From Planctomycetota bacterium (GTDB lineage: Bacteria; Planctomycetota; UBA8742; UBA2392), in NCBI GenBank assembly GCA_020638675.1, contig JACKID010000001.1, forward strand, positions 2,604,001 through 2,668,000: 64,000 bases of DNA, given 5' to 3'. Made by a program: the position numbers and the translations under genes. This document shows, in pieces, positions 30,653 through 39,775 of this stretch. Each line of letters starts with the position of its first letter. Within the stretch, counting starts at the first letter, position 1. A model generated the notes under the pieces. It had not been told where the DNA came from. It saw nothing but the letters and a program-made list of their open reading frames with translations, and ran no database searches.

Positions 30653-32488
30653 ATGAATATTTCGCACACACGTCGTCGCGCGGCCCGGCGCGGCGGCATT
30701 CTGGCTGCAGCGATGTTGTTCTTTGTGATGGTCACCGTCGCGGGAACATGCATCCTTTCCATGTCCACCATCCAGCGCATTCGCACAATCCGCAACGGTA
30801 TCGACGTTCGCCTGATGATCGCGTGCGAAGCCGGGGTGGAAACCGTCCGCGGCCGATTCACACTGGTTGCGGGTGTGCAGGAAAACTGGAACTGGCTCAG
30901 CGACACAACCTGGACAGCCGTCGACACCGTGGTGGTAAACGGAACCAACGTCCAGGTACAGGCGCTGCGGTTCACTGACCCTTCCGTGCCCCGCGCCAGA
31001 GTCCGAGGCTTTGCGACGGCTTCGGGCAAGACACGCTACGTCGAGGAGACCATCAAGGTCGCTGCGTTCAGTGACTATGCCGTGTTCATCGGCGAAGCCA
31101 GCGCCAGCCACTGGGGCTACTTCAAGTGCGTGGGCAACTTCTACTCGGTGGGTAGCTGTAACTTCGGTGCAACAGGAACCCAGTTCTTTGGAAACGCCTG
31201 GACTTCAGGCAACTTTACGAAGAGCGGCAACTCGGATCCCGACAGCTACACCTATCTAAAGGGCAACCTGCAGGGCGTCCCGGTCATCACCATGCCCGAT
31301 GACGTCGCCAACTACACGGCGATCGAGAACGGCGCCAAGCCGCCCTATCTGTCCAGTGATCACGTGTACTATGAAAACACGCTCGAAATTCAGTTGATGG
31401 GCACGCAGTACCGCCGCATCTACGTGCGTCGCAACTCTAGCGGCACGGCCGGCGAGATTCCCCCCAGCTGGCAGGCCGCGGGCAGCACGACCGCTCCGGC
31501 CGGCTATCCGGGAGGCGGCTCCTACGGACTGATTCCGGGCAGCCAGGTTAGCGCCGCAAGCGGCTGGTGCGACACCGGCGGCCTCGGCAACGGTACCGAC
31601 GGGTTTTACCGCGGCGGGTTGAACATCAAGGGCGCACCACGGGCGTGGAACGACGCGACGGTAACCGGCACCGCCACCTCCGACGTCTCGAACACCTGGT
31701 ACCAGCTCGCTTGGGAGACTCTGGATATTCCAAACAACGGTGTGATCTACGTGAAGCTGGGCTCGCCGGCGGCGGATGGCTCAAACGACGATACCGACTT
31801 GCCGGGCAGCTACCCCAACCGCTACACGCAACGGGGCATCAATCAGGGCGACCTCCAGCGCAATACGCCGACCAGCCGCAGCGACTCGGGCCGCACGCCG
31901 GTGCTGCTGCTCAGCGGCTACCTCACGGACCGTCGCGTCACCATCTGCGGCGACGGTGTGAACATGGTGGTCCGCGACAACATCATCTACAACTCCTACG
32001 CAAACGACCCCGGGCTGCGCCGCGAGGCGAACAAGACGAGCAGCAGCGCCCTGGCCGTGCCCGAAATGCTGGGCGTGATCTCGCGCGAGCGCTGGTCAAA
32101 TCAGGCATCCAAGTCAGGCACCTACCTCGGTGGCGGCGACATCAACATGGCGTACCGCTACTGGAACCTGCTTCCGACAGCCTGGACGGTAACCAACATC
32201 GCTGGCGATACCGGCCATCTTGCGGCACAGAACTGCCTGGATGGAGTGTTCCTGGGGACGCGCACCTGCGGCGACAACTACTACCATTCGTCGCCACCAA
32301 CACAGGAGGTCTGGTTCGCGGGCGGACTGATCTCGCTGTACACCACCTACTACACCGAGAACTGCTGGTCGTACGTGCACTACGACTGGGACTGGCGCAT
32401 GCAGGAGACAACGCCGCCGTTCTTCCTGAGCTCATACAACGTCTCGGCGACATTTGTGCCGGGCTCATGGAGAACCTGGACGGGCTAG
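30653..32488 (+). CDS. PilX-like surface-filament protein, paralog 1
   Basis: A 611-residue protein. After a basic start (NISHTRRRAARRGG) comes a hydrophobic helix (GILAAAMLFFVMVTVAGTCIL), then STIQRIRTIRNGID and IACEAGVETVRGRF, the pattern of PilX/GspK-type pilus proteins (TM helix, then an 'AAEAG-E' helix). There is no +5 Glu. The rest is a long, Tyr/Thr/Gly/Asn-rich beta-type region with a conserved core (SDYAVF, DNIIYNSYANDPGLRREANK, EMLGV) and a conserved end (HYDWDWRMQETTPPFFL, ATFVPGSWRTW). The same core and end occur in the next two genes. It is probably exported and part of a type IV pilus/type II secretion-like structure. Promoter at 30571-30600, terminator at 32512-32544. Confidence 0.75.
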   Translation: MNISHTRRRAARRGGILAAAMLFFVMVTVAGTCILSMSTIQRIRTIRNGIDVRLMIACEAGVETVRGRFTLVAGVQENWNWLSDTTWTAVDTVVVNGTNVQVQALRFTDPSVPRARVRGFATASGKTRYVEETIKVAAFSDYAVFIGEASASHWGYFKCVGNFYSVGSCNFGATGTQFFGNAWTSGNFTKSGNSDPDSYTYLKGNLQGVPVITMPDDVANYTAIENGAKPPYLSSDHVYYENTLEIQLMGTQYRRIYVRRNSSGTAGEIPPSWQAAGSTTAPAGYPGGGSYGLIPGSQVSAASGWCDTGGLGNGTDGFYRGGLNIKGAPRAWNDATVTGTATSDVSNTWYQLAWETLDIPNNGVIYVKLGSPAADGSNDDTDLPGSYPNRYTQRGINQGDLQRNTPTSRSDSGRTPVLLLSGYLTDRRVTICGDGVNMVVRDNIIYNSYANDPGLRREANKTSSSALAVPEMLGVISRERWSNQASKSGTYLGGGDINMAYRYWNLLPTAWTVTNIAGDTGHLAAQNCLDGVFLGTRTCGDNYYHSSPPTQEVWFAGGLISLYTTYYTENCWSYVHYDWDWRMQETTPPFFLSSYNVSATFVPGSWRTWTG

Positions 32489-32511
32489 CCGGAACTTATC
32501 TGAAGAAGCCC

Positions 32512-32544
32512 AGAGACCGCGTGCGATGGCATGCGGTCTCTTTG
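32512..32544 (+). terminator. Terminator after PilX-like paralog 1
   Basis: A 13-base stem (32512-32524 with 32529-32541, one G-T wobble) with a GATG loop, followed by TTGCATTT. It lies 23 bases after the stop at 32488. Confidence 0.75.
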
Positions 32545-32819
32545 CATTTGAGTGCACGCCTGGCCGGAACTTCCACAGCATCGGGTGTCATATTAATTGG
32601 ACCCTGACATGTGTATCGATAACCATGTCACATGGGGTCCAATAACGCGCACACAACCGGACTTACAGTTCGCACAAAAACGGTCATCCAACCACAATGC
32701 CTAGTTTGCAACTGTTATACTGCAATCGGTGTTCAATGCTGGACCTAAGTGCAACGAATGCTGTAGCGAGGAAAGTTGTCTTGGTGTCCGATTGCTCTTA
32801 CATTGTGCTACCACAAAAG

Positions 32820-32849
32820 TTGACAGGGCGGAATGTAATGGTGTAATAT
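32820..32849 (+). promoter_or_regulatory. Sigma-70-like promoter of PilX-like paralog 2
   Basis: TTGACA at 32820-32825 is a perfect -35 box; 18 bases later TAATAT (32844-32849) gives a -10 with four of six consensus bases. It lies about 31 bases before ATG 32881, with GAGGGA as the ribosome-binding site. Confidence 0.65.
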
Positions 32850-32880
32850 TCAGGAGTTGCACTTTCCCGAGGGACAACCC

Positions 32881-34434
32881 ATGCATCCCGTTGCAGTCGT
32901 TCGCAAGTCAAGCAGGCGAGGCGGCATTCTCGCCGCCGCGATGCTTTTCTTTGTGATGGTCACAGTCGCAGGCACAGCCATTCTCTCGATGTCCACCATC
33001 CAGCGCATCAAGACCGTGCGCAACGGCATCGACGTGCGCCTGCTGATCGCGGCCGAAGCCGGCATGGAAACCATCCGCGGGCGATTCACGCTTGTGTCAG
33101 GCGTTCAGGATGACTGGAGCTGGCTGACCACCGGAAGCTGGACCAGCCTCGGGACGGTGGTGGTGAACGGGACGAACGTTCAGCTGCAGGCCAATCTGCT
33201 GTCCGGCAACTCCGTGCCCAGCGCGCGCATCCGCGGGATCGCATCCGCCAGCGGCCGCAACCGTGCCGTTGAGCAGACGATCAAGGTGGCGTCGTTCAGC
33301 GACTACGCCCTGTTTTCAGGCTCGACCTCAACCACCGGCATCGGCGCCTACTTCAAGATGGTTGGCACGTTCTACTCGCGTGGCGACATCAACCTGAACA
33401 ACTATGCCGGGATCGAGTTTTTCGGCGCGACTTCGACGTCAGGTGTTGTAACCAACTTTGCCACACCCGAGGGCTGGGCTTACAACTTCAAGCAGGGGGT
33501 AACACAGGGCGCGGCGGTGATTACCGTTCCGACGGCCGCGTATGGCGCTGACCCGATCAAGACGCGCGCAATCGAGCTCAACACGGCCTACGCCGGGACG
33601 AGCAATTTCCCGAACTGGAGCGTACCCGCGTCAGGCTTCCTGTTTTACCGCAACACCCAGTCGCTGACGTTCAGCAGCTTCACCTCGGGCGCTGTCAGCG
33701 GCACACAGGTGACGCGCACCTATTGGCGGCGGAATGCCGGTAGCAGCACCGCGTACGATGACTCCTGGAATTACAGCCTGGCTTCAGAGACGATCACGCT
33801 GCCGCAGGGTCAGGAGATCTGCATTTACGTAGACACTGACCAAGCGCCCCTTGGGACCGACAGTTGGTCCGCTGGCGTGCGGAATTACTACCCCGCCACT
33901 TCGCAAGTGAATGTGTCCGGCACGCTTCGCAACTCACGCGTCACCCTGTACGCCGAAAAGGACATCCACGTTGTGGATAACATCTCGTACTACAGCCTGC
34001 TGGCCGATCCGACACTGCGCGAGCAGGCAAACAAGCAGTCGGCCGGCGCGCTTGGTTTCACGGAGATGCTCGGCATCTGCGCCGAGGACGAGATCTATTT
34101 CGACTTCGGCAGCTTCACGCCGAAGGTCAGCGGCAACTTTGGGTACCACAGCCCGGGTAACACGTACCAGTACATCCTGGACGGCGTGTTCCTGGGCACA
34201 TACCGCGCCGTCATCAACACCGCGCCGGCGTATTCGTCCGCGAGCACCGAGCTGTGGGTGTGCGGCGGACTGATCAACACGAACTACAACACGACCGGCT
34301 TCGGCGGCTACTTCACCCCCCGGCACTATGACTGGGACTGGCGCCTGCAGTCCACGACACCGCCGTTCTTCCTGCGGGCCTACAACGTAACAGCGACGTT
34401 CGTGCCAGGCACCTGGCGTACGTACGAGCTCTAG
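32881..34434 (+). CDS. PilX-like surface-filament protein, paralog 2
   Basis: A 517-residue protein. Basic start, then GGILAAAMLFFVMVTVAGTAIL, STIQRIKTVRNGIDVRLLIA and AEAGMETIRGRF, almost the same as paralogs 1 and 3. Then VEQTIKVASFSDYALF, a long Gly/Thr/Tyr/Ser-rich region, DNISYYSLLADPTLREQANK, TEMLGICAED and the end HYDWDWRLQSTTPPFFLRAYN and ATFVPGTWRTY. The DNA of the membrane segment differs mostly at synonymous positions from the other copies, so the proteins are under selection after old duplications. The protein is probably anchored in the inner membrane or in a filament. Own promoter (32820-32849), terminator at 34451-34480. Confidence 0.75.
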   Translation: MHPVAVVRKSSRRGGILAAAMLFFVMVTVAGTAILSMSTIQRIKTVRNGIDVRLLIAAEAGMETIRGRFTLVSGVQDDWSWLTTGSWTSLGTVVVNGTNVQLQANLLSGNSVPSARIRGIASASGRNRAVEQTIKVASFSDYALFSGSTSTTGIGAYFKMVGTFYSRGDINLNNYAGIEFFGATSTSGVVTNFATPEGWAYNFKQGVTQGAAVITVPTAAYGADPIKTRAIELNTAYAGTSNFPNWSVPASGFLFYRNTQSLTFSSFTSGAVSGTQVTRTYWRRNAGSSTAYDDSWNYSLASETITLPQGQEICIYVDTDQAPLGTDSWSAGVRNYYPATSQVNVSGTLRNSRVTLYAEKDIHVVDNISYYSLLADPTLREQANKQSAGALGFTEMLGICAEDEIYFDFGSFTPKVSGNFGYHSPGNTYQYILDGVFLGTYRAVINTAPAYSSASTELWVCGGLINTNYNTTGFGGYFTPRHYDWDWRLQSTTPPFFLRAYNVTATFVPGTWRTYEL

Positions 34435-34450
34435 ATCACCTGAAGTTGAG

Positions 34451-34480
34451 AAAGGGCCACCCTTCCGGGTGGCCCTTTTT
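34451..34480 (+). terminator. Terminator after PilX-like paralog 2
   Basis: A perfect 12-base stem (AAAGGGCCACCC, 34451-34462, with 34467-34478) with a TTCC loop and a run of five T (34476-34480). It lies 16 bases after the stop at 34434. Confidence 0.85.
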
Positions 34481-34596
34481 GCTTGTACTCACTATTTCTT
34501 GCCGGTTTAATTCCTTAGTCGAAGCCTAGAATTAGCCTTTGGAGGGCGAATCGGAAGATTCGACCGGCTTTTGCATGACAAAACATAAGCTTTAAT

Positions 34597-34625
34597 TTGA
34601 CACATCGGCCTAGTTCGTGTCATAT
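34597..34625 (+). promoter_or_regulatory. Sigma-70-like promoter of PilX-like paralog 3
   Basis: TTGACA (34597-34602), a 17-base spacer and TCATAT (34620-34625) form a promoter about 35 bases before ATG 34661. The surrounding 34481-34640 region is AT-rich and holds no gene. Confidence 0.6.
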
Positions 34626-34660
34626 TCATGCCTAGTCATGTACGAAAATTGGAGGCCATG

Positions 34661-36415
34661 ATGCGGCAACTTTACACAGACCGTCGACAGAATCGTCGTG
34701 GCGGCATCCTGGCAGCGGCGATGCTGTTCTTCGTGATGGTCACCGTCGCTGGAACCTGCATTCTGTCAATGTCCACGATTCAGCGGATCAAGACCGTACG
34801 CAATGGCATCGACGTACGCCTGCTGATTGCCGCTGAGGGTGGCATCGAGTCCGTGCGCGGCCGCTTCACCCTGATCAAGGGCGTCCAGGACGACTGGACA
34901 TGGGTCAGCGACACCACCTGGACGAGCGTCGGGACCGTGGTCGTGAACGGGCAGAACGTCGTCGTTACGGCCCTGCGCTACCCGGGCAACTCGGTACCGC
35001 GCGCCCGCGTGCGCGCTTCCGCAACCGCTTCGGGCAAGACGCGTGTGGTGGAATACACGATCCGTGTTGCAAGCTTCAGTGACTACTCGGTGTTCGCCGC
35101 GGGCGGCACCTTCGGTGCGAACTACAAGCTGGTCGGCAACTACTACGCCAACGGCAGCCTTGATGTGCCGTACACCGGCATCCGGCTCTATGGTCGCACG
35201 GAGCTGACCGGCACTGTGTACGGGACCTACTCCAGCCCGACGGACCCGGAGTATCCGTTCGTCAACCAGGCGCCCATCACCGTTTCGCCAATCCCCTTCC
35301 CGACGGACTTGACCGAATGGGACTACATGAAGACCGTCGCCGAGACGACCGGCTACGTGTACGCCGAAAACACGATGCAAATCATCTTCAACGGCACGAC
35401 GTTCACCCGCTGGTACGTTCGCCGCAAGACCTCGACCGCAGGCACAGGCACGATTCCGAGCAGCCCCGGAACCGTGGACAATTCCACCGACAGTTGGGTC
35501 AACCCGACCAACGGCGCTGTCGACTACACCAACACATCGGCTGGCAACCCGCGACTGGTCAATGCGGACTACGAGTGGGTATCCGAGACAGTGAACATCC
35601 CCGACGAGGGCGTGATCTACGTCCAGAGCGGCCCGGCCTCCGGCGTCACGGGTGGTCCGCTCATCGGCAGCCCGTGGTTCAACGACTCGATGGGCGGCAG
35701 CGCCACCAATGGCTTCACGCAGCAAGCCTCCAGCAACAGCATCAGCGGCAGCGATGCCAACATCTTCCGCAACCAGGGCGGGTACGGAGTCTCGTACGGC
35801 TACAGCCCGGTCTTGCTCATCAGCGGTGTAATCGATGACAGCCGCGTCACGCTCGTCTGCGACCACCGCATCGTCATCAAGGACTGCGTCTCCTACCAGG
35901 GCTTGCTGGACAACCCGGACCTGCGCCGTTTCTTCAATGACGGTGCGAGCGGCAAGCAGCACGACGACGCCATGAACATGAAGGAAATGCTTGGTGTGAT
36001 GTCGAAGACCGAAATCCACCCGACCCCGACCTGGTGGAACCCGCTTCCTGACGCCAGTCGCGTCCAGGGCGACTTGGCCGGTGAAACCATCCCCGGTCAC
36101 GACTGGTCGGATATCAAGAGCAGCAGCGCCGGCGGGGGCGACTACTCCATCGACGGTGTATACCTCGCGATCAACCAGACGGCGCCTGCACGAAACTACG
36201 GCTACACTTCGGGCACGGGCCCGCTTGGCGAGATGTGGCTGTGCGGCGGGCTGATCTGCCAGGGCAGCTATGGCGGTGGTTTCGGCAATACGTTCTATCG
36301 CCGAAACTATGACTGGGACTACCGTATGAACATCACCATGCCGCCGTACTTCCTGCGCGCATACAACACCACTGCACGCTTCGTACCGGGCACCTGGCGT
36401 ACCTGGTCTTCCTAG
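34661..36415 (+). CDS. PilX-like surface-filament protein, paralog 3
   Basis: A 584-residue protein with the same plan: basic start (RQLYTDRRQNRRGG), helix ILAAAMLFFVMVTVAGTCIL, STIQRIKTVRNGIDVRLLIA, AEGGIESVRGRF, SATASGKTRVVEYTIRVA, SDYSVF, a Gly/Thr/Asn-rich middle, and the end NYDWDYRMNITMPPYFLRAYN with ARFVPGTWRTW. I chose ATG 34661 because GGAGG (34651-34655) is then 5 bases away; ATG 34658 is next to it. Followed by a terminator with UUCG loop at 36433-36454. The three genes are separate transcription units. The role is unknown beyond a pilus or secretion-system surface component. Confidence 0.75.
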   Translation: MRQLYTDRRQNRRGGILAAAMLFFVMVTVAGTCILSMSTIQRIKTVRNGIDVRLLIAAEGGIESVRGRFTLIKGVQDDWTWVSDTTWTSVGTVVVNGQNVVVTALRYPGNSVPRARVRASATASGKTRVVEYTIRVASFSDYSVFAAGGTFGANYKLVGNYYANGSLDVPYTGIRLYGRTELTGTVYGTYSSPTDPEYPFVNQAPITVSPIPFPTDLTEWDYMKTVAETTGYVYAENTMQIIFNGTTFTRWYVRRKTSTAGTGTIPSSPGTVDNSTDSWVNPTNGAVDYTNTSAGNPRLVNADYEWVSETVNIPDEGVIYVQSGPASGVTGGPLIGSPWFNDSMGGSATNGFTQQASSNSISGSDANIFRNQGGYGVSYGYSPVLLISGVIDDSRVTLVCDHRIVIKDCVSYQGLLDNPDLRRFFNDGASGKQHDDAMNMKEMLGVMSKTEIHPTPTWWNPLPDASRVQGDLAGETIPGHDWSDIKSSSAGGGDYSIDGVYLAINQTAPARNYGYTSGTGPLGEMWLCGGLICQGSYGGGFGNTFYRRNYDWDYRMNITMPPYFLRAYNTTARFVPGTWRTWSS

Positions 36416-36432
36416 TAGAGCCAGAACGAGAT

Positions 36433-36454
36433 CGGGCCGCCTTCGGGCGGCCCG
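36433..36454. terminator. Bidirectional terminator between paralog 3 and the DUF4349 gene
   Basis: A 9-base perfect stem (CGGGCCGCC, 36433-36441, with 36446-36454) with a TTCG tetraloop between two convergent genes. No long T-run on either side. Confidence 0.7.
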
Positions 36455-36460
36455 GCTTGC

Positions 36461-37114
36461 TTAATTGAAGATGATCGCCACCTCGACGCGCCCGGCCTTC
36501 AACCCGATGTCGCGCATCGCCCCCTGAAAGCCATCGAGCTGCTGCTGGATGTCCTCAAGTTTGTTGCTGATCTTCAGCACTTCCTCGAGCGTCGCCGCCG
36601 ATTCGAGCAGCTTCAGCATCCGCTCTTTCACGGCCGTCGTGGAAGCGATGCGTGCTTCGACCGAGAAGTACTCGCCGGTGCGGTCCCAGGCGCTGAAATC
36701 AAACTCGTCGATCTCCCAGCCTTCGGTCTTTTCAATGGCTTCCAGCAACAGCTCGAGCCTGGCCGACGGCATCTTGAAGCTGACTGCGTGGTCGTTGAAC
36801 GACATGACCGTCGCGTCGAACTGCGCCGCCATCCGGCGCAGCTTCTTTGAGGCCTGCATTTCCTCACCGCTGTCGACGCGAATCCAGCCGGCGCGTTCAA
36901 TCCGCAGGTCGGCTCGCTCAAGCCTCGCCTCGGTCGCAAGGCCTGCGTTCGCCTGCTGCGGCACCTGGGCAGGCCCACCCGACGAGTCGTTTGCCACGAA
37001 GCTGTCGTCGTAGCGGGTCTCCACGTCGCGTTCGGCGACGGACTCGCTGGGGTAGGAAGCGCATCCGGAAAGCACTCCAAAAGCAAGCAGGCACGGCAGA
37101 AGATTCCTCATCAT
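36461..37114 (-). CDS. DUF4349-domain lipoprotein
   Basis: A 217-residue protein. The lipobox LSGC follows a hydrophobic start (LLPCLLAFGVLSGC), with lipidated Cys18. Residues about 60-215 match DUF4349: RADLRIERAGWIRVDS, then FNDHAVSFKMPSARLELLLEAI, then VEARIASTTAVKERMLKLLESAATLEEVLKI and a coiled-coil (KISNKLEDIQQQLDGFQGAM). Proteins of this family are membrane-attached in the periplasm or outer membrane; the function is unknown. It usually has a transmembrane helix after the coiled coil, absent here (the protein ends EVAIIFN). ATG 37114 has GGAG seven bases upstream. Confidence 0.8.
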   Translation of the reverse strand: MMRNLLPCLLAFGVLSGCASYPSESVAERDVETRYDDSFVANDSSGGPAQVPQQANAGLATEARLERADLRIERAGWIRVDSGEEMQASKKLRRMAAQFDATVMSFNDHAVSFKMPSARLELLLEAIEKTEGWEIDEFDFSAWDRTGEYFSVEARIASTTAVKERMLKLLESAATLEEVLKISNKLEDIQQQLDGFQGAMRDIGLKAGRVEVAIIFN

Positions 37115-37220
37115 CGCGGCACTCCGATCGGGTACGGGGGGTCGGTCCGAAAGTCCATGAACGCGGCCAAAGGGTTCAAGTTTTCGGCGACGGGCGTCTC
37201 AAGCTAGAGTGCTCCTCCAC

Positions 37221-39716
37221 ATGCCGTCGATCGACAAGCCTCTGGCCAGCCCACGCCGACCTGCCTTGCTGGCGGGCGCAGCGGCCATTGCCGGCTGCTC
37301 CGCCGGAGTCCTGCTGGGCTATCTGCCGGGGCTGGACGCCGCCTTGTTCGTGCTGGGGGCCGCCTGCGGGCTGGCGGGGGCGGTGCTTGCACGCCGTCCA
37401 TGGCCGCGCACCTCGGCCCTGCTGGCGGCGACTTCAGTTGCGCTGTTGTTTGCAGCTTATTGCGGCGTGCGCCAGCGCCCCGCCGACACCGATCTTGCGA
37501 CCGTCTTTCCCGACGACGTTGAGTTGATCCGCGTAGAGGGCGAGATCATTGAGGGCGGCGACTACGTCAAGCGTGACCCGGCCGCATTCGAGTACCCCGA
37601 GAGTCCCCGGGCTGAGCCGGGGTTCCCGGTCGGTGCGGACCCGCGCCAGAACATTTCTTTCCTGCTCAGGGTGGATCGGTTGCCGGACCTTGATCGTGAC
37701 GCCTCCGGGCTGCTGAAGGTCTACGCGCCGCCCGACACCACCGTACACGTCAACTCGCGGGTGCGAGTGATCGGACGTCTGAGGCAGCCGCGAAGGGCAG
37801 GCAACCCCGGCGAGCTGGACAGCCGCGCACGCTACGCCGCGCGGGGCATCTCGCACACGCTGACCGTGAAGGACGCGGATCAGATCGAGGTGCTGGGCAT
37901 GCCTTCTGCGTGGGATCCCCGCCGCGTTGCACCGTGGGTTCACGAACAGTTTCACAGCCTGGTCGGCTCGCGCATGCCGCGTGAGCGCGCCGCCATCCTC
38001 GGCGCGACGCTGCTGGGCGAACGCGGCAACCTCACACCGGCGCAACGCTCAGATTTCGTGCGGTCGGGCACCGTGCACCTGCTTGTGGTCAGCGGTCTGC
38101 ATGTTGGTCTGCTTGCCGCCGCGGTGTTGCTGGTCCTGCGGGCGTTCGGGATCGACCCGCGTTGGGCCTGGGGCGCAGCCGGGTTTGTCGCGTTGGTCTA
38201 CCTGTTCATCACCGGCGTACAGCCAAGCGTGCTTCGCGCCACGGCGATGGTCGTCGTGTATGCGCTGGGCAAGATTCTGCTGCGACGGCCTGACCCGCTG
38301 AATGTGCTGGGCGCGAGCGCACTCGTCGCGCTCGCGATCAACCCCGGTGACGTATCGGAGCTCGGCTTCCAGCTCAGCTACCTGGCAGTGTTCGGGATTC
38401 TTGCCATCGCGCCGGCGCTACGCATTCATCGCCCGCTGACAGATTCGGAGCGCCTGACCCGCAAGCCATGGGAGACGATGCGAGATTGGCTGGCGGCCTC
38501 GCTGCGCATCTCCTTCGCGGTCGGGTTGTGCACCTGGCCGCTGCTGGCCTACTCGGTTCACGTCGTCAGCCCCTCGATGCTGATCACCAATCTGCTCGTC
38601 GGGCCGCTGCTCACGGCGATGCTGGGCGTCGCGCTGCTGATTCCGCTGGCCGTGGTGCCTTTCATCGGCGCCGCGCTGGCGTGGGTGCTTTCGACGCTGG
38701 CGGGCTTGCTTGAGCTGGTCGCTTCGACATTCGCGGCGCTGCCGGGAGGGCATTTGTTCCTGCCTTCGCCGCCGGAGTGGTGGTTGCTTGGGTACTACGT
38801 CGCGCTTGTACTTGTCGTCGTTGCGCCGCGCCTGCGTCTGCCTCGAGCGCTGGGTGCTGCCCTGTGGCTGATCTGGCTATGCCAGTTGCCGATACTGTCT
38901 CTCGCGCATGCAGAACAACCCGGTCCCGCACGCATGACGGCGCTGGACGTCGGGCAGGGGCAGTGCGTCGTGTTCGAGGTCGCCGACGGGCCCTGTGCGG
39001 TGCTCGACTGCGGCAGCACCAGCCTTGGCGGAGTCGGCGAGCGAGTGCTTGCGCCCTACTTGTGGCAACGCGGGCGCGATCACATTGACGTGCTGTTCAT
39101 CAGCCACGTCGATGCCGACCACGTGAACGGGCTACCCCAGTTGTTTGATCGTTTCGGAGTCGGGCGTGTCTATGTGTCTGAAGTGTTTGACGGTGATGAG
39201 ACCGGGCGTGACATGCTGGCATGGCTATCCGAACGTGCCGACGTACGACGGCTGAAGCGGGGCGACCGCGTCGAGCTTGCGGATCGACTTGAGATTCGCT
39301 GCCTGTGGCCGGACGCGGGCTTCGCTTCCAACGTCATCAGCGAACAGACACGGCGCAACGACAGCGGGCTGGTTCTTGAGCTGCGCGCCGGCAACCGCCG
39401 CGTGCTGCTGCCCAGCGACGTTGAGTCGCCGGGGCTTGCGGGTGTGATGCCGGTACTGGACCGGCAGGAGCTGGACGTGCTGTTCGCCCCCCACCAGGGC
39501 AGCCACGTCGATGGTCTCGACAGCCTGATGGCCCGGCTGCGCCCCCGGCATGTGGTGTTGTCCGCGCGCGAGACGTTCCCGGCGCAGGATGCCCTGGCCG
39601 TCTACGATTCATCCGGCGCCGAGGTTTGGCGGACCTGGGAATCTGGATCCGTCACATTCCTGCTTGGGGCGGATGGCACGCTTTCCGCGGAGCCATTTCT
39701 GCGCCCAGCCCGTTAA
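37221..39716 (+). CDS. comEC: ComEC/Rec2-family DNA-uptake channel protein
   Basis: An 831-residue membrane protein. Residues about 15-80 have three N-terminal hydrophobic helices, 80-220 a soluble OB-like domain (ELIRVEGEII, RVRVIGRLRQP), 260-560 a competence domain with about nine helices (GTVHLLVVSGLHVGLL, QPSVLRATAMV, ELGFQLSYLAVFGIL), and 575-820 a metallo-beta-lactamase domain with ALDVGQGQCVVFEV and the metal motif SHVDADHVNG. In naturally competent bacteria ComEC carries single-stranded DNA across the inner membrane and its lactamase domain degrades the other strand. ATG 37221 is preferred; a GTG lies four codons upstream. comEA and comF are not in the window, so competence is not shown. 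Confidence 0.95.
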   Translation: MPSIDKPLASPRRPALLAGAAAIAGCSAGVLLGYLPGLDAALFVLGAACGLAGAVLARRPWPRTSALLAATSVALLFAAYCGVRQRPADTDLATVFPDDVELIRVEGEIIEGGDYVKRDPAAFEYPESPRAEPGFPVGADPRQNISFLLRVDRLPDLDRDASGLLKVYAPPDTTVHVNSRVRVIGRLRQPRRAGNPGELDSRARYAARGISHTLTVKDADQIEVLGMPSAWDPRRVAPWVHEQFHSLVGSRMPRERAAILGATLLGERGNLTPAQRSDFVRSGTVHLLVVSGLHVGLLAAAVLLVLRAFGIDPRWAWGAAGFVALVYLFITGVQPSVLRATAMVVVYALGKILLRRPDPLNVLGASALVALAINPGDVSELGFQLSYLAVFGILAIAPALRIHRPLTDSERLTRKPWETMRDWLAASLRISFAVGLCTWPLLAYSVHVVSPSMLITNLLVGPLLTAMLGVALLIPLAVVPFIGAALAWVLSTLAGLLELVASTFAALPGGHLFLPSPPEWWLLGYYVALVLVVVAPRLRLPRALGAALWLIWLCQLPILSLAHAEQPGPARMTALDVGQGQCVVFEVADGPCAVLDCGSTSLGGVGERVLAPYLWQRGRDHIDVLFISHVDADHVNGLPQLFDRFGVGRVYVSEVFDGDETGRDMLAWLSERADVRRLKRGDRVELADRLEIRCLWPDAGFASNVISEQTRRNDSGLVLELRAGNRRVLLPSDVESPGLAGVMPVLDRQELDVLFAPHQGSHVDGLDSLMARLRPRHVVLSARETFPAQDALAVYDSSGAEVWRTWESGSVTFLLGADGTLSAEPFLRPAR

Positions 39717-39775
39717 TTGTCTGATGGAGAATTCGCAGCGGCGGATTCGCGGCTATAATCGTGACGGGAGCGCCC

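Larger units (their letters stand above)
32489..32880. promoter_or_regulatory. Intergenic region with a terminator, palindrome and promoter
   Basis: About 390 bases, AT-richer than the flanks. It holds the terminator at 32512-32544, an interrupted inverted repeat with TTGGACCC and GGGTCCAA arms (about 32597-32643), and a strong promoter: TTGACA (32820-32825), 18-base spacer, TAATAT (32844-32849), about 30 bases before ATG 32881. I see no gene. The repeat could be a regulatory site. Confidence 0.65.

Noticed and set aside
34766..36100. Minus-strand open frame opposite PilX-like paralog 3
   Set aside because: No promoter, ribosome site or recognisable domain; the plus-strand protein has clear homology to its two paralogs.
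37221..39716. Evidence of natural competence
   Set aside because: comEC is common in bacteria not known to be competent, and no comEA, comF or dprA is present here.
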